A stretch of 64,000 nt of DNA from Strigamia acuminata (lineage: Eukaryota; Arthropoda; Chilopoda; Geophilomorpha; Linotaeniidae): contig OX442322.1 of NCBI GenBank assembly GCA_949358305.1, positions 3,100,001-3,164,000 on the forward strand, in the 5' to 3' direction. The translations under genes were made by a program, and so were the position numbers. This document shows positions 21,309 through 32,265 of this stretch, one piece after another (positions within the stretch are counted from its first letter, which is position 1; each line of letters starts with the position of its first letter). The notes below the pieces were generated by a model. The model worked only from the letters and a program-made list of their open reading frames with translations. It did not search any database and had not been told where the DNA came from.

Positions 21309-24300
21309 CATTCATGAAGAAGAAGGGGTTTAACAAAGGGTTCGATAAGCCGCCACCAGTCAAAGAAATGGGTAGTGACATAGCTAACGCCCAAATTCAA
21401 GACAGGGCCAACAACGCTTTGCAGGTAATTACCGCAAACGCTGAGGCTGAGGCGGAAGAACCGAACCTACTGCTTGAAGAATTACCTCAAGTAGTCGAAG
21501 AGACAGAAGAATTTCGTGTTTTCATGTGCAACGTGGCGGTCGATTACACCAGCCGCCTATGTATGCTGCCCATGACGATAGAACGCGAAAAAATTATGGG
21601 ACTATTAGACTCGGGAGCAGATCGCTCGTTCGTTTCCGAAGACATAGTAGCATCATTGGGTCTCACCGATAAGATAAAAGGCGTTAATAAAAATGTACGT
21701 CTAAAAACCGCCAACGGAATGGCGCGTCCAAAAGGAGTTATATTATTGACCATGGAGTGGCTCGGAGGGGTAGAACAGCACCCTTTCCTGGTCCTGCCCA
21801 CATGCGACAGAATTTTTCTGTTGGGTTTGGACCTCATGGCGTCAATGGAAATACAACCAAATCCAATAACGAAATCTTGGAATTATATCAGAAATGATAG
21901 AGAAAGACCCGCAATTGTCGTGCCACCAGCTCTTATCAAAGAAGCGGCCGACAAGACACAGTGGGAAAAAGGCCTAAAGAAATTCGTTCAAGACTACGAT
22001 TTTAAAGCATTCGTAACAGAATTGCAGCGGGACAATGTAGTGGAAACGCTTGTCGCCGACGCCGCTTTAGAATTAAACGAAGCGGCAGCCCTACGAAGGG
22101 TCCTACTTAAATATGAGGGGATCCTGTCGAAAAAACCGGGCCGAACGAATAGGGCTATTCACGAAATTAAATTGACGGATAATAAACCTATACGAGTTGC
22201 GTATAAGGGAATGAACCCGCAAAAACGTGAAATAGTGCAAAAAATGTGCAAAGAAATGCTAGACAGTGGCATTGTCTCCGAGGCCCAGGGAGAATACGCG
22301 ACGCGAGTTGTGCTCGTGATGCGCCCGGGCTCGGACCCACGCCTATGCATTGATTACCGCCCATTAAACGCGGTGACGGAGATAGATCCCATACAGATGC
22401 CGTCGATCGAATCCATTTTGAGAGAGCTTAGCCCCTTTTCTTGGGTTACGACGATGGATCTGTCGAAGGGATACTGGCAAGTTGAGATGAGGCCAGAGGA
22501 TAAGCTAAAAACAGCATTTTACTCGCCAATTGGACGGTTGATGTTCAACGTCATGCCGTTTGGTTTAGTGAACGCTCCCAGTACCTTTCAGAGACTAATC
22601 GAAAGCGTATTGGGTGATATCCTGCATCAGTTTGTGTGGGCATACCTAGATGACATAGTTATTGCCTCTAAAACATTCGAAGAGCACATTGAGCACATCG
22701 ACCAAGTGCTCACCCGGCTGGCAAAAGCTGGGTTACACGTTCACCCGGGCAAGAGCAAGTTCTGTCGAAAGGAGCTTGCCTTCCTGGGTTATCGCATTGG
22801 AGTTAATGGTTTAGCTATTGGCCCCGAAAAAATCGATGCGATTAATCGTTTCCCACCACCCGAGGACGTTAAAGGTGTCCAACGGTTTATGGGAATGATA
22901 AACTTTTTCGGCAGGTTGCTACCGGGTCTAGCTGAAGTGGCAGCCCCAGTTACCGACCTCCTGAAGAATGAAAACGAATTTATATGGTCAAATGAGTGCA
23001 ACATCGCATTTAATGCGATAAAGAGGATGCTGACGGAAGTCGGCGTAATGCCTCTACCCGACTTAAACCAGCCGTTCATATTACACACGGACGCCAGCAG
23101 AGTTGGGTTGGGAGCAGCATTGCTCCAGACACACGTGCGCGACGGAGTCGAACAAGACCTGCCGTGCATGTTTATAAGTCGCAAACTCCAAGGCGCTGAA
23201 AAAAATTACAACGCCACAGAGTTGGAGTGTTTGGCAGTTGTGTGGGCTATAAGGAAATTCAGAGATTATCTCGAATATACCAAATTTGTAGTCCACACAG
23301 ATCATCAAGCGTTACAATGGCTGATGAAATTAAAGGAGCCAGCCGGTCGACTAGCCAGATGGCAGTTAGAACTGATGGCATGCGACTTGACCATTCAATA
23401 CAAGCCCGGCAAATATAACGTCGTGGCTGACGCTCTATCAAGGGCACCAGTGTCAGATCCTATCGACGCTGACGATGATGGCGAGGATGACTCCCGCATC
23501 ATTTATTGCCCTACGAGTTGTCACCGTTGGGATTTAAGGAAAATGAATGAAATTCCTACCGCGTCTCCGGCAGATGTAAAATTCTGTGGATTCTGGACGC
23601 GATTATACCAACCAGCTGCTGACAATTACCCAAACGCAAAAAAGGAATTTAAGCTAGAGCGGAGAATAAATGACCCGCTTCTAAGCGCCTTCCACGCGCA
23701 TGTCGGCAAGCAGATGCAAAGCAATCCCCCGACAAGGGAGGAAATAATTGTGCAACAAAAATTAGACAAAAAATGTCAGGATAGAGCTAGATTCGTACTG
23801 ACAGGAAAATATCCGCCCAACTTAACCAGAAGGCAGAAGCGTCGTTATGCACACGAATCCATAGATTACCTATTGGATGACGGCCTTTTGGTGAAACATC
23901 ACCCAAATCACCAAGATGACTTGAGTGAATCGGACACCGCAGTAAAGGTAGTAATACCTGCTTCCTTAATCGGTCGCGTGCTGTGGTTATTACACGGGCA
24001 CCCGCTTGCGAGCCATGCGGGAGTAAGCAGAACACTCTATCGTGCTACACAGCTTTTTCACTGGACAGGGATGAAAAAAGATATTGCTCTTTTTGTCCAC
24101 CAATGTCAGCGATGTCAAGCGTGCAAGCCGAGGAGTAAATCACCATTCGAAACTATTTTCTTAGGGCCTTACGCGCCTTTTGATTGTTTAAGTGTCGATG
24201 TGATGGGCCCAAAACCCGTTACGGGAAATAAAAACGCGTACATTATCGTTATAATGGACGTGGCGACTCGTTGGCCCGAGTTGTACGCCGTCGCTAGACC

Positions 24301-25384
24301 TTCAGCAGAAAAAATCGTTGAATGTATCTACGACGTGGCGTTACGTTACGGATTTCCACGTAAAATTATATCCGATAACGGACCCCAATTTATCTCGAAA
24401 ATTTGGGGTAAGTTTTGTAAAAAATTCGGGATTGTGGCGTCACATACTTCGACCTACAATCCTAGAACAAATCCCGTTGAGCGACTCAACAGGGATATCA
24501 AATATGCATTAAGTATATTCACTGACATCCACAATAGGTGGGATGAATACTTGAGGGAGATCGCGTTCAGCATACGAACAACAGTCTCGAGGACGAGAGA
24601 TTTTTCTCCGGCCTACCTCAACTTCGCCCGAGAGCTACGAGTGCCTTGGGACCCACGAGTGGCAGAGTCGGTAAATGTGGTGGACCCTGAGAAACCACAT
24701 GAGTACGTGTATAAATTGGAGCAAACAATTTCGAACACATACAAGCATATGATGGCGCACATTTTTAACATGCGCGACCGCATTTTACAAGATAAAAGCG
24801 GTGGAAAATTCGTGAATTTCGAGATCAATGATTTGGTGTGGAAAGATGCACACACCCTCTCAAATGCAGCGAGAGGAATCACCGCCAGCTTGGCCGACAA
24901 AAGAGACGGTCCGTATGTGATCATCGGCAAGCATGGCGGTAACGCGTATAAATTACGTAAGCTCGAGGACAATACCGAGCATAAATCGATCCAGGTACGA
25001 GAGTTAACTCCGTACATTCCGGAATTCCCGCAAGAAATGTGGGCCAAGGGCCAAGTCAAGTCTAAAACTGACGGCCAAATCGTCGATACGTTCGCTGGCG
25101 AGTCGGAAAAAGCACCGCCAAGTGACAACGAGGAGTATTTCGACGCCCCTTCACCTCCGGTCAACGAGATCGTTGAATCCGTTCCGGATCCAATTTTGGT
25201 CGGGGGGGAAACAGGAGAAACTCCTGAAACAAACACAAAAAACACGGATAAAAAAGAAAGCAATAATGAGGAGGTACAGACACAAAAAACAACAAAAAAT
25301 ATCGTACCTGTCTCAGCACATCACCTGCGGCCTCGTAGAAGTAATCCGTTTATAAAAGACGGAAAGGTCGTAGGAAAGGAGTAG
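21264..25384 (+). CDS. pol: E2 Pol (protease, RT, RNase H, integrase)
   Basis: The frame is 1,356 codons from the first Met at 21314 and is open upstream to the frameshift site, so it is probably made only as Gag-Pol. Domains in order: retropepsin (LLDSGADRSF, near 21600); reverse transcriptase (PSTFQR, active site YLDDIV near 22650); RNase H (HTDASRVGLG near 23090; HTDHQALQWL; NVVADALSRAP); integrase zinc domain (HGHPLASHAG...C.RC.AC near 24000-24125); integrase core with all three acids (SVDVMGP, SDNGPQF, NPVERLNRD); then a GPY/F-like module. An acidic tail follows. No internal stop or frame break is seen. It should supply all enzymes for reverse transcription and integration. Confidence 0.95.
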
Positions 25385-25863
25385 AAAACGTTACGAGTCG
25401 ATGGCGACGCTGAAAAACAAAAAAGATTGACCGATCGGCAGCGCTAGCCATCAAAATCCGAGACTTGAAAAATTTCGCTAAGTCCAACAAAGCGGATATC
25501 GGTCGAATTCACGTCACGAGATGGCGTGGAAACGCGGGACCCGTAGCAAAATTATCGGCACGGGTCGGATACCGCGTGCAAAAGACCCCGTAGCAGCGAT
25601 CGCGCACGGGCGTAGAAACAAAGGAGCCCCGTAGCGTAACATGCGCGCGGGCTGTTGCGCACAAGTCATAAACACCTGGTTCTGGAGTAAAATTACCCAG
25701 AACCCACCACGATTGCCTCGTTTTCACCCGGACTTCCGCTAAATCAGCTGATCGTCGTCCGCACGTGATACACATCGAGTTTGTTTTTAACCGAGTTTTT
25801 GATCTATTTTACGAGGAGTTTTAAGTTTTTTATCGTGGTCTGACTGAACGCGCAATCCTCACG
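25385..25863 (+). other. Spacer between E2 pol and the third-ORF leader
   Basis: This is a 480-bp GC-rich stretch with no convincing ORF on the + strand. It contains two imperfect repeats of a CCCGTAGCA/CCCGTAGCG-like motif near 25540-25640. Possibly a 5' untranslated region of a subgenomic transcript. Confidence 0.4.
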
Positions 25864-25956
25864 ATGGCTGAGGAAGGAGGGGACGAGGAAATGCTTGAAA
25901 TCGAGCATCATGACGAGAATTGGGACCAGGACGTTAACGTAGTTCCACCCGATCAG
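25864..25956 (+). CDS. Candidate first coding exon of the E2 third ORF
   Basis: An ATG at 25864 opens an acidic reading frame (MAEEGGDEEMLEIEHHDE...). After exactly 31 codons there is a donor-like CAG/GTAGTA at 25956/25957. A strong acceptor TCATTACAG lies at 26753, directly before an ATG in the same phase, so splicing would give an in-frame fusion. Unspliced, the frame stops at 26001 after 45 codons. The intervening 797 bp are much more AT-rich than both sides, as expected for an intron. The exon call is inference. Confidence 0.5.
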
Positions 25957-26753
25957 GTAGTAGTCGGCATCGCCGCACGAGATTTAGCTCCGTGCGGTTG
26001 AATTAAAGATACACTTGACTAATACTTGACATGAACGCTCTGCGTTCGAAATAGTGTATAATTATTATACTAATACACACGATCGCGCAAGCGATTGTAT
26101 TTTCTCCTTATTGTTTGTTTTCAAGGACGCGACGGCAGACTTAATGTCGCCTCGTTCCTTGAAAATGACTCACGACAATTGACACGAACGAGACAATGGA
26201 AACGAGCTCTCTTATTATATTTCCAGGAATGGGAATAATTATTGGATAGATTTTGGAATAATTTATAGAACGTTGTTTTCTATTTTTATTTGTTATTTTG
26301 TTTGCGAATTTTTCCAATGACACTAATTTATTTTAGATTCGTTTTAAACTCGACTTTAACTCCGAATTTTGGAGTTATTATTAAATAAATTTATTTCTTT
26401 ACAAGTTAATTCACGACAAGAACATTTGTTTACATGTTCTAAAATTGTCATTGGGAATTTTCACGAACAATTTCGCGAATTTATTGGTTTAATACGAATT
26501 TACAGTTTAATTTTAAATTAAATAATCCGAAGAGAATTTCCGGATTAATACGCTCGATTCCGTCACGTGGTTATCGTTGGACGTGAGCCAGATGTGCCAA
26601 GAAGACTCTTTTCTTCCTGACAAGGACGAATCAATGAACAGGAATAGGACTCGACGAACGGCCGCACGTTTCTGCGACGTTCCTCGAGCCCACCCCCTAT
26701 TTATCTCCGTGTTATTGGCGATTTTATTAATTATTTTGTTTCCATCATTACAG
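25957..26753 (+). other. Candidate 797-nt intron before the E2 third ORF
   Basis: It starts GTAGTAGT and ends with a pyrimidine-rich tract and CATTACAG. It is AT-rich, especially 26010-26560, against GC-rich neighbours. A splice here, or from a donor near the element's 5' end as in gypsy-type env mRNAs, would give translation access to the downstream ORF. Confidence 0.5.
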
Positions 26754-29579
26754 ATGGAGCTCCGAGACACGTGGGGAGCGCTCAGCCCCACATGCATAGT
26801 GCGAGCGGGCATTTATCGAGGCGTACTGCCCGATTTTCTGCGCCGCTGCTTTGGCGAAGATGCAAAGCCATACCGCCTGCGCGTATTATTTTCGCGCGCC
26901 CTCGCTAGGCGTTGGGTTAACGACTGTTCACTCCTGGACGCGTTCCCGGAGTCGGTGCGAAACGTCGTCGCTGCAGAGCTCGCTCGCATCGATGACCCGA
27001 AGTCACCAATCTTCCACCCGGCCCTGTCGAGCCAATACACCGGCAGGCCAGTGGAGGAACATGTGTTGTTCGCGTGGCAAGCGGCCGAGACCGAGGAGGC
27101 CCGCGAAGAAGTGTATCAACACTACCGCCAGCAGCTAATCGACACTGCGCCGGCGGTTGCAGAGCGGATTTTGCAAGACGACGGGATGAGCACCGCCGAT
27201 ATACACCTGTGGTGCGAACAGATTCGGCAGGGAGAAGTTACGCCACAGTGGCGACCGAGAATGGGGATTCTCACGTCACAAGCTGAAATGTGGCAACTCC
27301 ACTATTTGGGAATTCTCGGCCCCAAATATAATTTCCCAAGGAAGCGTAAGCGCTCCAAGGGAACCGGGGGCAGCGAATCGCGCTCCCCGGGACGGTCGAA
27401 GAAACAGTGCGTCGAACAGCACTCGACCGTCAACGATGGAGCGGGAACGTCAGCGCAGCCACCGCGCGACTCCGCGAATTACACCAGACCAAGGGTGTTC
27501 GTCAACCGTCAGATGAAAGACGGTAAAGAGACTCGAGAAGTCTGGATTTCGGGCGACGAAGAGCGAGTCTCTCGTCCCCGTGTCGGCAGACATCCGCTGA
27601 CTCACCGTGAGCAGCGGAAACGAGACCGCAAAGAGCGGTATTTCGCTCGCTGCGAGGCGCGGGGAATTCCCCTTCCCGACCACGCTCTCAAAGCAATAGA
27701 AGCGAAGGAGGCGAGAGAAGCACGATCGAAGTCGAGTGGCAGATCTTCCGGGGAGCGTCGCGTCCTAGCGCCAGACACGCGGGACCTTCGCGAGATCATC
27801 ACTCAGATGAAACGCAAGAAATTGTCGCGTTTCGACCCCGCGATGCAGTTCGCCCGCAAGATGGGCATCGTCGAGGATGGTACCGTGATCCCACACGAGG
27901 TGGCACGGTGGTTAAGCGAATATGTCAATTCGCGACCCACGGCCGTCGTTCCGCCGACGAGCACCGTCACGCCCGCTCCGGCGCCTCAAGTCACGACGAC
28001 TGAGGCGCAAGCAACGTTGCCGCCGCCAGCACAACAGTCTTTGACGTTGCTGTTGCCGACGCAACCATCGGCGTCGCAACCGTTGCCGGCACAGCAGTCA
28101 TTGACGCTGCCGCCGCCGACGCAGCCTCCGCCGCCGCCGCCGATGCCGGGTTCGAGCACTACGCCGAACTTGGCGGTCGACGACTCTGTAATGTTGCCCG
28201 TTCACCAGAGCATTGCGCGGGAATGCCATAACGCCCGATTCGGAGAATATTACCCGAGCAAGGCAAGACACGACCGCACCGCGATGTGGTATGAACAGCG
28301 TGACGAAAACGCACGGCTGGCTCGAGAAGCAGCCAATCCATCGATCGAAGAGCTTTTAGCCTTCGCATTTGTGATGGAGGACCCGAGGGCCGCCGCCGCT
28401 GCTCTGCAGGGCGCCGACGTCACTCAGCTCCATTTCATCGAGTGGGGGATTTCGATGATGCGGCACCACTCGCGTGCGTTCGCTGCAGATCCTGATCGCA
28501 GCAACCCTGTAAATCGGCGCAGTCTACAGCTGGCTTTGACAAAAATCATGGTCCAGCTATTGACCCCTTCGCTCTTTGGGGTCGGACGACAGGCGATGGC
28601 CTGTTGGTCCGTAGTAGACAGAGAGGGTGTGCAGATACCTCGCGCACTCGTTGGGGAATGGAGCGCCATTCTCCCCAACCCGGCGATGACTCGCTTCGAG
28701 CTGACCCGGGACGTGGTGAACCCCGAATGGGAGGGGTATAAGTTGCGGAGCATGGCCTTCCGCCACTCCGTTACCACGTGGGAGCCAACACCGTCAGCAC
28801 AGTCACACGCAATGATGGTCACGAGTGAAGAGCCGATGGAGAGCGACGCCGCCTCTTCGACTGCTTCACGTGGAGCCCCAACTCCACCTCCGCCGCCGCC
28901 ACCGATGCCACCAGCGGCGACACCACAGACACCCGTCCTGTCAAATGCGGCGGGTAAGCCCAGACGCTTGTTATGTCGGACGCCACCAACGATGTCCGCC
29001 GCTCGCCAGAGCCTGACGCCTCCCGCAGCCCAACAAGCGCGGGAAGAGACTGTCCAGCAAGCGGTAGTTCCGAAGAGCGCCAAGCCAGCGAAAGCGGCGA
29101 AGCTTCAGACGAACTATTATGAGAAGTTATGTGACGAGTTCTCTCAGCTGTCGATGACGACGGCGACGCGCAAATTCATCCTCGCGCAGAGAGACAAGGG
29201 GAAATCGGTTTTCGTTTGGTTGCACAACCAGGTGCGCCAGACCACCGATTTGATCCTCCATCAGCGTTTGCTGAGGGCCCACCGTGCGCCTCGAACGGCC
29301 GCGGAGGCGAACGCAATCCGGCACACCAATTCCGGGTTTTCGGCGTTCATTCCGCGGGTGTGGCTGCATGAGAGGAGACGTGCCCCATACGAGCCGGCCG
29401 GCGGCCACGAATTGTGCTTTATTTCCGAGCACGAGGACCCCCGCGACCAGTCTTCAGCCTTGGTTGGAGATCTGGTTTTGCCGCCCGGCGTTGTGCCGCC
29501 CGGCGCTGAGCCGCCCGTCCCTGGAGTGAGTTTCGCCCAGGCGATGGATCCAGCGTCGGGTCCCAGCAAGAAGGATTGA
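26754..29579 (+). CDS. E2 third ORF, large protein of unknown function (941 codons)
   Basis: I do not recognise the family. The ATG at 26754 follows the splice acceptor directly; an upstream Met at 26577 is in the candidate intron. Residues 1-190 look like a compact helical domain; PRKRKRSK at 195-202 looks like a nuclear localisation signal; residues about 250-380 are charged. Two Pro-rich tracts (near 28115-28145 and 28885-28915) separate a middle domain of about 200 residues (VMEDPRAAAAALQGADV...FIEWGISMMRHH) from a C-terminal domain. There is no signal peptide, transmembrane segment or furin site, so it is not a typical Env despite its env position. Its long intact frame in a young element suggests it is functional. 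Confidence 0.8.
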   Translation: MELRDTWGALSPTCIVRAGIYRGVLPDFLRRCFGEDAKPYRLRVLFSRALARRWVNDCSLLDAFPESVRNVVAAELARIDDPKSPIFHPALSSQYTGRPVEEHVLFAWQAAETEEAREEVYQHYRQQLIDTAPAVAERILQDDGMSTADIHLWCEQIRQGEVTPQWRPRMGILTSQAEMWQLHYLGILGPKYNFPRKRKRSKGTGGSESRSPGRSKKQCVEQHSTVNDGAGTSAQPPRDSANYTRPRVFVNRQMKDGKETREVWISGDEERVSRPRVGRHPLTHREQRKRDRKERYFARCEARGIPLPDHALKAIEAKEAREARSKSSGRSSGERRVLAPDTRDLREIITQMKRKKLSRFDPAMQFARKMGIVEDGTVIPHEVARWLSEYVNSRPTAVVPPTSTVTPAPAPQVTTTEAQATLPPPAQQSLTLLLPTQPSASQPLPAQQSLTLPPPTQPPPPPPMPGSSTTPNLAVDDSVMLPVHQSIARECHNARFGEYYPSKARHDRTAMWYEQRDENARLAREAANPSIEELLAFAFVMEDPRAAAAALQGADVTQLHFIEWGISMMRHHSRAFAADPDRSNPVNRRSLQLALTKIMVQLLTPSLFGVGRQAMACWSVVDREGVQIPRALVGEWSAILPNPAMTRFELTRDVVNPEWEGYKLRSMAFRHSVTTWEPTPSAQSHAMMVTSEEPMESDAASSTASRGAPTPPPPPPPMPPAATPQTPVLSNAAGKPRRLLCRTPPTMSAARQSLTPPAAQQAREETVQQAVVPKSAKPAKAAKLQTNYYEKLCDEFSQLSMTTATRKFILAQRDKGKSVFVWLHNQVRQTTDLILHQRLLRAHRAPRTAAEANAIRHTNSGFSAFIPRVWLHERRRAPYEPAGGHELCFISEHEDPRDQSSALVGDLVLPPGVVPPGAEPPVPGVSFAQAMDPASGPSKKD

Positions 29580-29606
29580 TCGCTCCGAACACGCGCGGTC
29601 AGAGCT

Positions 29607-29618
29607 GGGAGGGGGACG
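29607..29618 (+). promoter_or_regulatory. Polypurine tract of E2
   Basis: GGGAGGGGGACG directly precedes the right LTR, in the position of the plus-strand primer. Confidence 0.85.
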
Positions 29619-30617
29619 TGTGGTGACCCGACTGGGGTGGGGCACGAAGAGTTTCTCTCGTGGCCTACATACGGGTAAAGAAGGGGAGTCGCACGCGCGC
29701 CTCCCTTCCCTCAGAGCATTGACATCCAGTCAATGGACGGGCGTCTGCCCTGGGGGAGTGGGAGAGATTCGTCTTCTCCACCATTGGGTGGCTTTAGTCA
29801 CCTGTCACCCCCCGCTTTGTGCAAAGGAATTCGCCTTGCACTGAGCGGGCAGAACCAACACAAAAATCAACCAAGATACACGTAAAAGCCAAACGTCCTA
29901 AAACGATCAAGCCTAAGTACAAAGACTTCAGGAGTGACCTAGGACAAGGGACTTTCAACGTGAGTACGATTGATTTGTGTTAACCTCCGCAGAGTAACCT
30001 GCGAAACAAGATTACCACACTATTTTAGCAAGCCAGCTAGAAATAGTAAACCTACTCCAATTTAGCGAGTTGTGCAGACAAACGGTCGCACAAGCCTAAA
30101 TTGCAGTAACCACGACGAGCGTTCCTGCCGCTGTGTGTATCGCCGGGAACCACCAAGCGTCCGCCGCTGTGTGATCGCCGGACACCTACACAAAACCCTA
30201 AACCTAGACAACAGACCAGAAGTAAGCCCTTTAACTAGGCATTCACTCGCGCCCGACCAGCGTGAGCCCGAAGGACCGAACGAGAAACGTGAGACGAGGA
30301 CGCCATTCATTGCCACGCCGGCCCAAGACGACACCACGTTGCCACGCGGACGCCATCTTGGATCCAGAGCGCCAACAAAGGACGACCTCGACCAGTTTCC
30401 CGCCAACTTCATACACCTTACCTTTTACCTTTATTCCTTTATACATTTTATCCTTTTACCTGTACATTCCCATATAATAAAAACATTTATTATATTTACC
30501 ATTTTACATTGTTTGCCGTTTCACATTATTTGGGTAACCGCTTGAGTAAAGCGGTGTTACGAGATTAGTAAGTGACTCATACCACGAGTTAGCGACAGAC
30601 AGACTGTGAGCGCGACA
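29619..30617 (+). repeat. 3' LTR of E2 (999 bp)
   Basis: It matches the left LTR at an offset of 12,466 bp with about four substitutions and no indel. It is followed by the target duplication GTTA. Confidence 0.95.
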
Positions 30618-30825
30618 GTTATTACCGCCTATGACTCTGTTGAGTCGACGAAGTCTACAGAATTTCTTCGTGTAACACTTGTGTGGGAACAATGTCAGAT
30701 TTTTTAATTGCTCTGTCATTTCTTGTAGATTTTCATCTACTCCGCCACTATGACTAGTGGCTATTTCAAGACAAGTAGTGTCTACGTCCATAAATAAAGA
30801 TTCCGACGTGGCGTTGGCCACTTCT

Positions 30826-30866
30826 GGGGGATGGAAAAAACCTTCGTCCCCCGGATCTAGTTTTTT
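30826..30866 (-). promoter_or_regulatory. -1 frameshift signal of E3 (heptamer, stop, stem)
   Basis: On the - strand the heptamer A AAA AAC (30866-30860) is in gag phase and is followed at once by the gag stop TAG. After 7 bases, GGGGGA (30852-30847) can pair with TCCCCC (30831-30826) across a 15-nt loop. The -1 frame is open through this site into the protease leader. It has the same heptamer as E2. Confidence 0.75.
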
Positions 30867-32084
30867 GAACTAGTAGCACTTGAATCAGCAGATTCGGGTT
30901 TGATCAAAGTCTTGACCATTTCTGCCAACGAGTTAGTTAGCGAAGTTTGTAACTTATTTTCAAAAGTATTAAGTTTCGCATCAAGTTTAGCATCCAGTGT
31001 TGCATCCAACACTTCTTGAGTTATCCACCTATTATTAGGTCGTTTAGCAGTGGGATCCACAGTTGGGGAATCCGGAGTATTGCGTTTTTGCAACTCGTCA
31101 GGGTTGAAATTTGTTCGCGGTTTTAAATTTGTACATTCCCGACGCATATGTCCGGGCTGTTTACAGTTATAACAGACTATTTGACCACGTCTGGTCTGAT
31201 CTACTACTCCATTTATTAAATAAACGGCTTCACACTCCTCGGGTATCTCCTCATCACAATTATTAAGCTGCTCTTGTGAATCCAAAATTAAGGATTTAGC
31301 ATTTGTCTTCGGCTGAGGACGAGTGTCTGTTTTCCGAGGTGGGAAAACAACTGGATTGGAATTATTTTCCTTTGCTCCATTAGCTGTACGACTGTACAAG
31401 CCTTTATTTTTTGTCATAACATTATAAATCTTGGTTAGAGGTAAATCCGCTAGGCCTTGCGTATGCAAAAGCAAATCGTTAGCAGGAGTTACAGTCCCGA
31501 TAAAAAGACTTCCAGCCCCTTTCGCGTCAAGGTTGTCTTGTAATATCCATAACTGGTAATACTTGTGCATAAAGTCTTAAAGACTTTCTGTTTCAAGTTG
31601 TCTCAACTTGGTTAGTTGGTTCGTCCGCTCTTGTTGAGTGGCTACAAACCTTTCTTTGAACGCCTGTTCAAATATATCCCAAGATGTGAAATCTCCTCTC
31701 CTTTCATGAAACCAACCATGCGCCTGCTCGGTTAGATAACCGGCCACGCCTTTAATAAACATGTCATCGAGTGACATGTTTTGCAGGAAAGCGACATTTT
31801 TTACAATGGTGAGAAAGCGTTCGCTTTCTTCTGCCTTTCCCGAAAATACAGGAATATCTGGTGGTTTCAAACAGTTAGTTTGAGGGATAGTGGCGGAACT
31901 CTTTCCTGCCTGCATCAACTTGTGCATAGTCTAAGCAATGGACGCAAGATCCTCAGCTGTCATTCCAGTACTACTTGGGGGACGCGAATTGTCATTCAAC
32001 GATCCATTATTACTCGATTGACTCGAATTATTTTGATTAGAGCCACTGTTGGGGTTGAAATTATTCGATTCCCCTTGAGTTGGT

Positions 32085-32265
32085 CTACTGTGGTTATCAA
32101 AGTTCGAATGGTTATTCGAGTTGCCTTGATTCCCAAAATTCGAACGATTGTTTGAATTACCTTGATTGTCAAAATTCGGACGGTTGTTCGAACTTCCTTG
32201 ATTACCGAAATTCAGACGATTGTTCGAATTTCTCTGGTCACCAAAATTCGGACGATAGTTCGAAT
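32085..32265 (-). repeat. 36-bp coding repeats in E3 gag
   Basis: About five tandem units of 36 bp encode 12-residue repeats of the type NNRxNFGNQGxS. Units differ at a few codons each. They give the Asn-rich linker of Gag. Confidence 0.75.

Larger units (their letters stand above)
17153..30617 (+). mobile_element. Complete young Ty3/gypsy retrotransposon E2 (13,465 bp)
   Basis: It is bounded by two LTRs of identical length (999 bp) with about four differences, and by a 4-bp duplication GTTA. Order: LTR, tRNA-Pro-type primer site, gag, -1 frameshift signal, pol, an AT-rich intron-like spacer, a large third ORF, polypurine tract, LTR. All parts needed in cis are present. Coding regions are open except for one gag frame break near 20250. 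It inserted into the protease-proximal part of E3. Low LTR divergence means recent insertion. Confidence 0.95.

Noticed and set aside
26577-26753. N-terminal extension of the E2 third ORF with a hydrophobic run (ISVLLAILLIILF), which could pass for a signal anchor of an Env
   Set aside because: The segment is AT-rich and ends in a textbook 3' splice site directly before an ATG; the hydrophobic run is the translated pyrimidine tract and branch region of a likely intron.
17143-30621. E2 as a provirus of a vertebrate-type retrovirus because of its tRNA-Pro primer site
   Set aside because: Pol order and motifs are Ty3/gypsy-type, the third ORF lacks Env features, and tRNA-Pro priming alone is not diagnostic.
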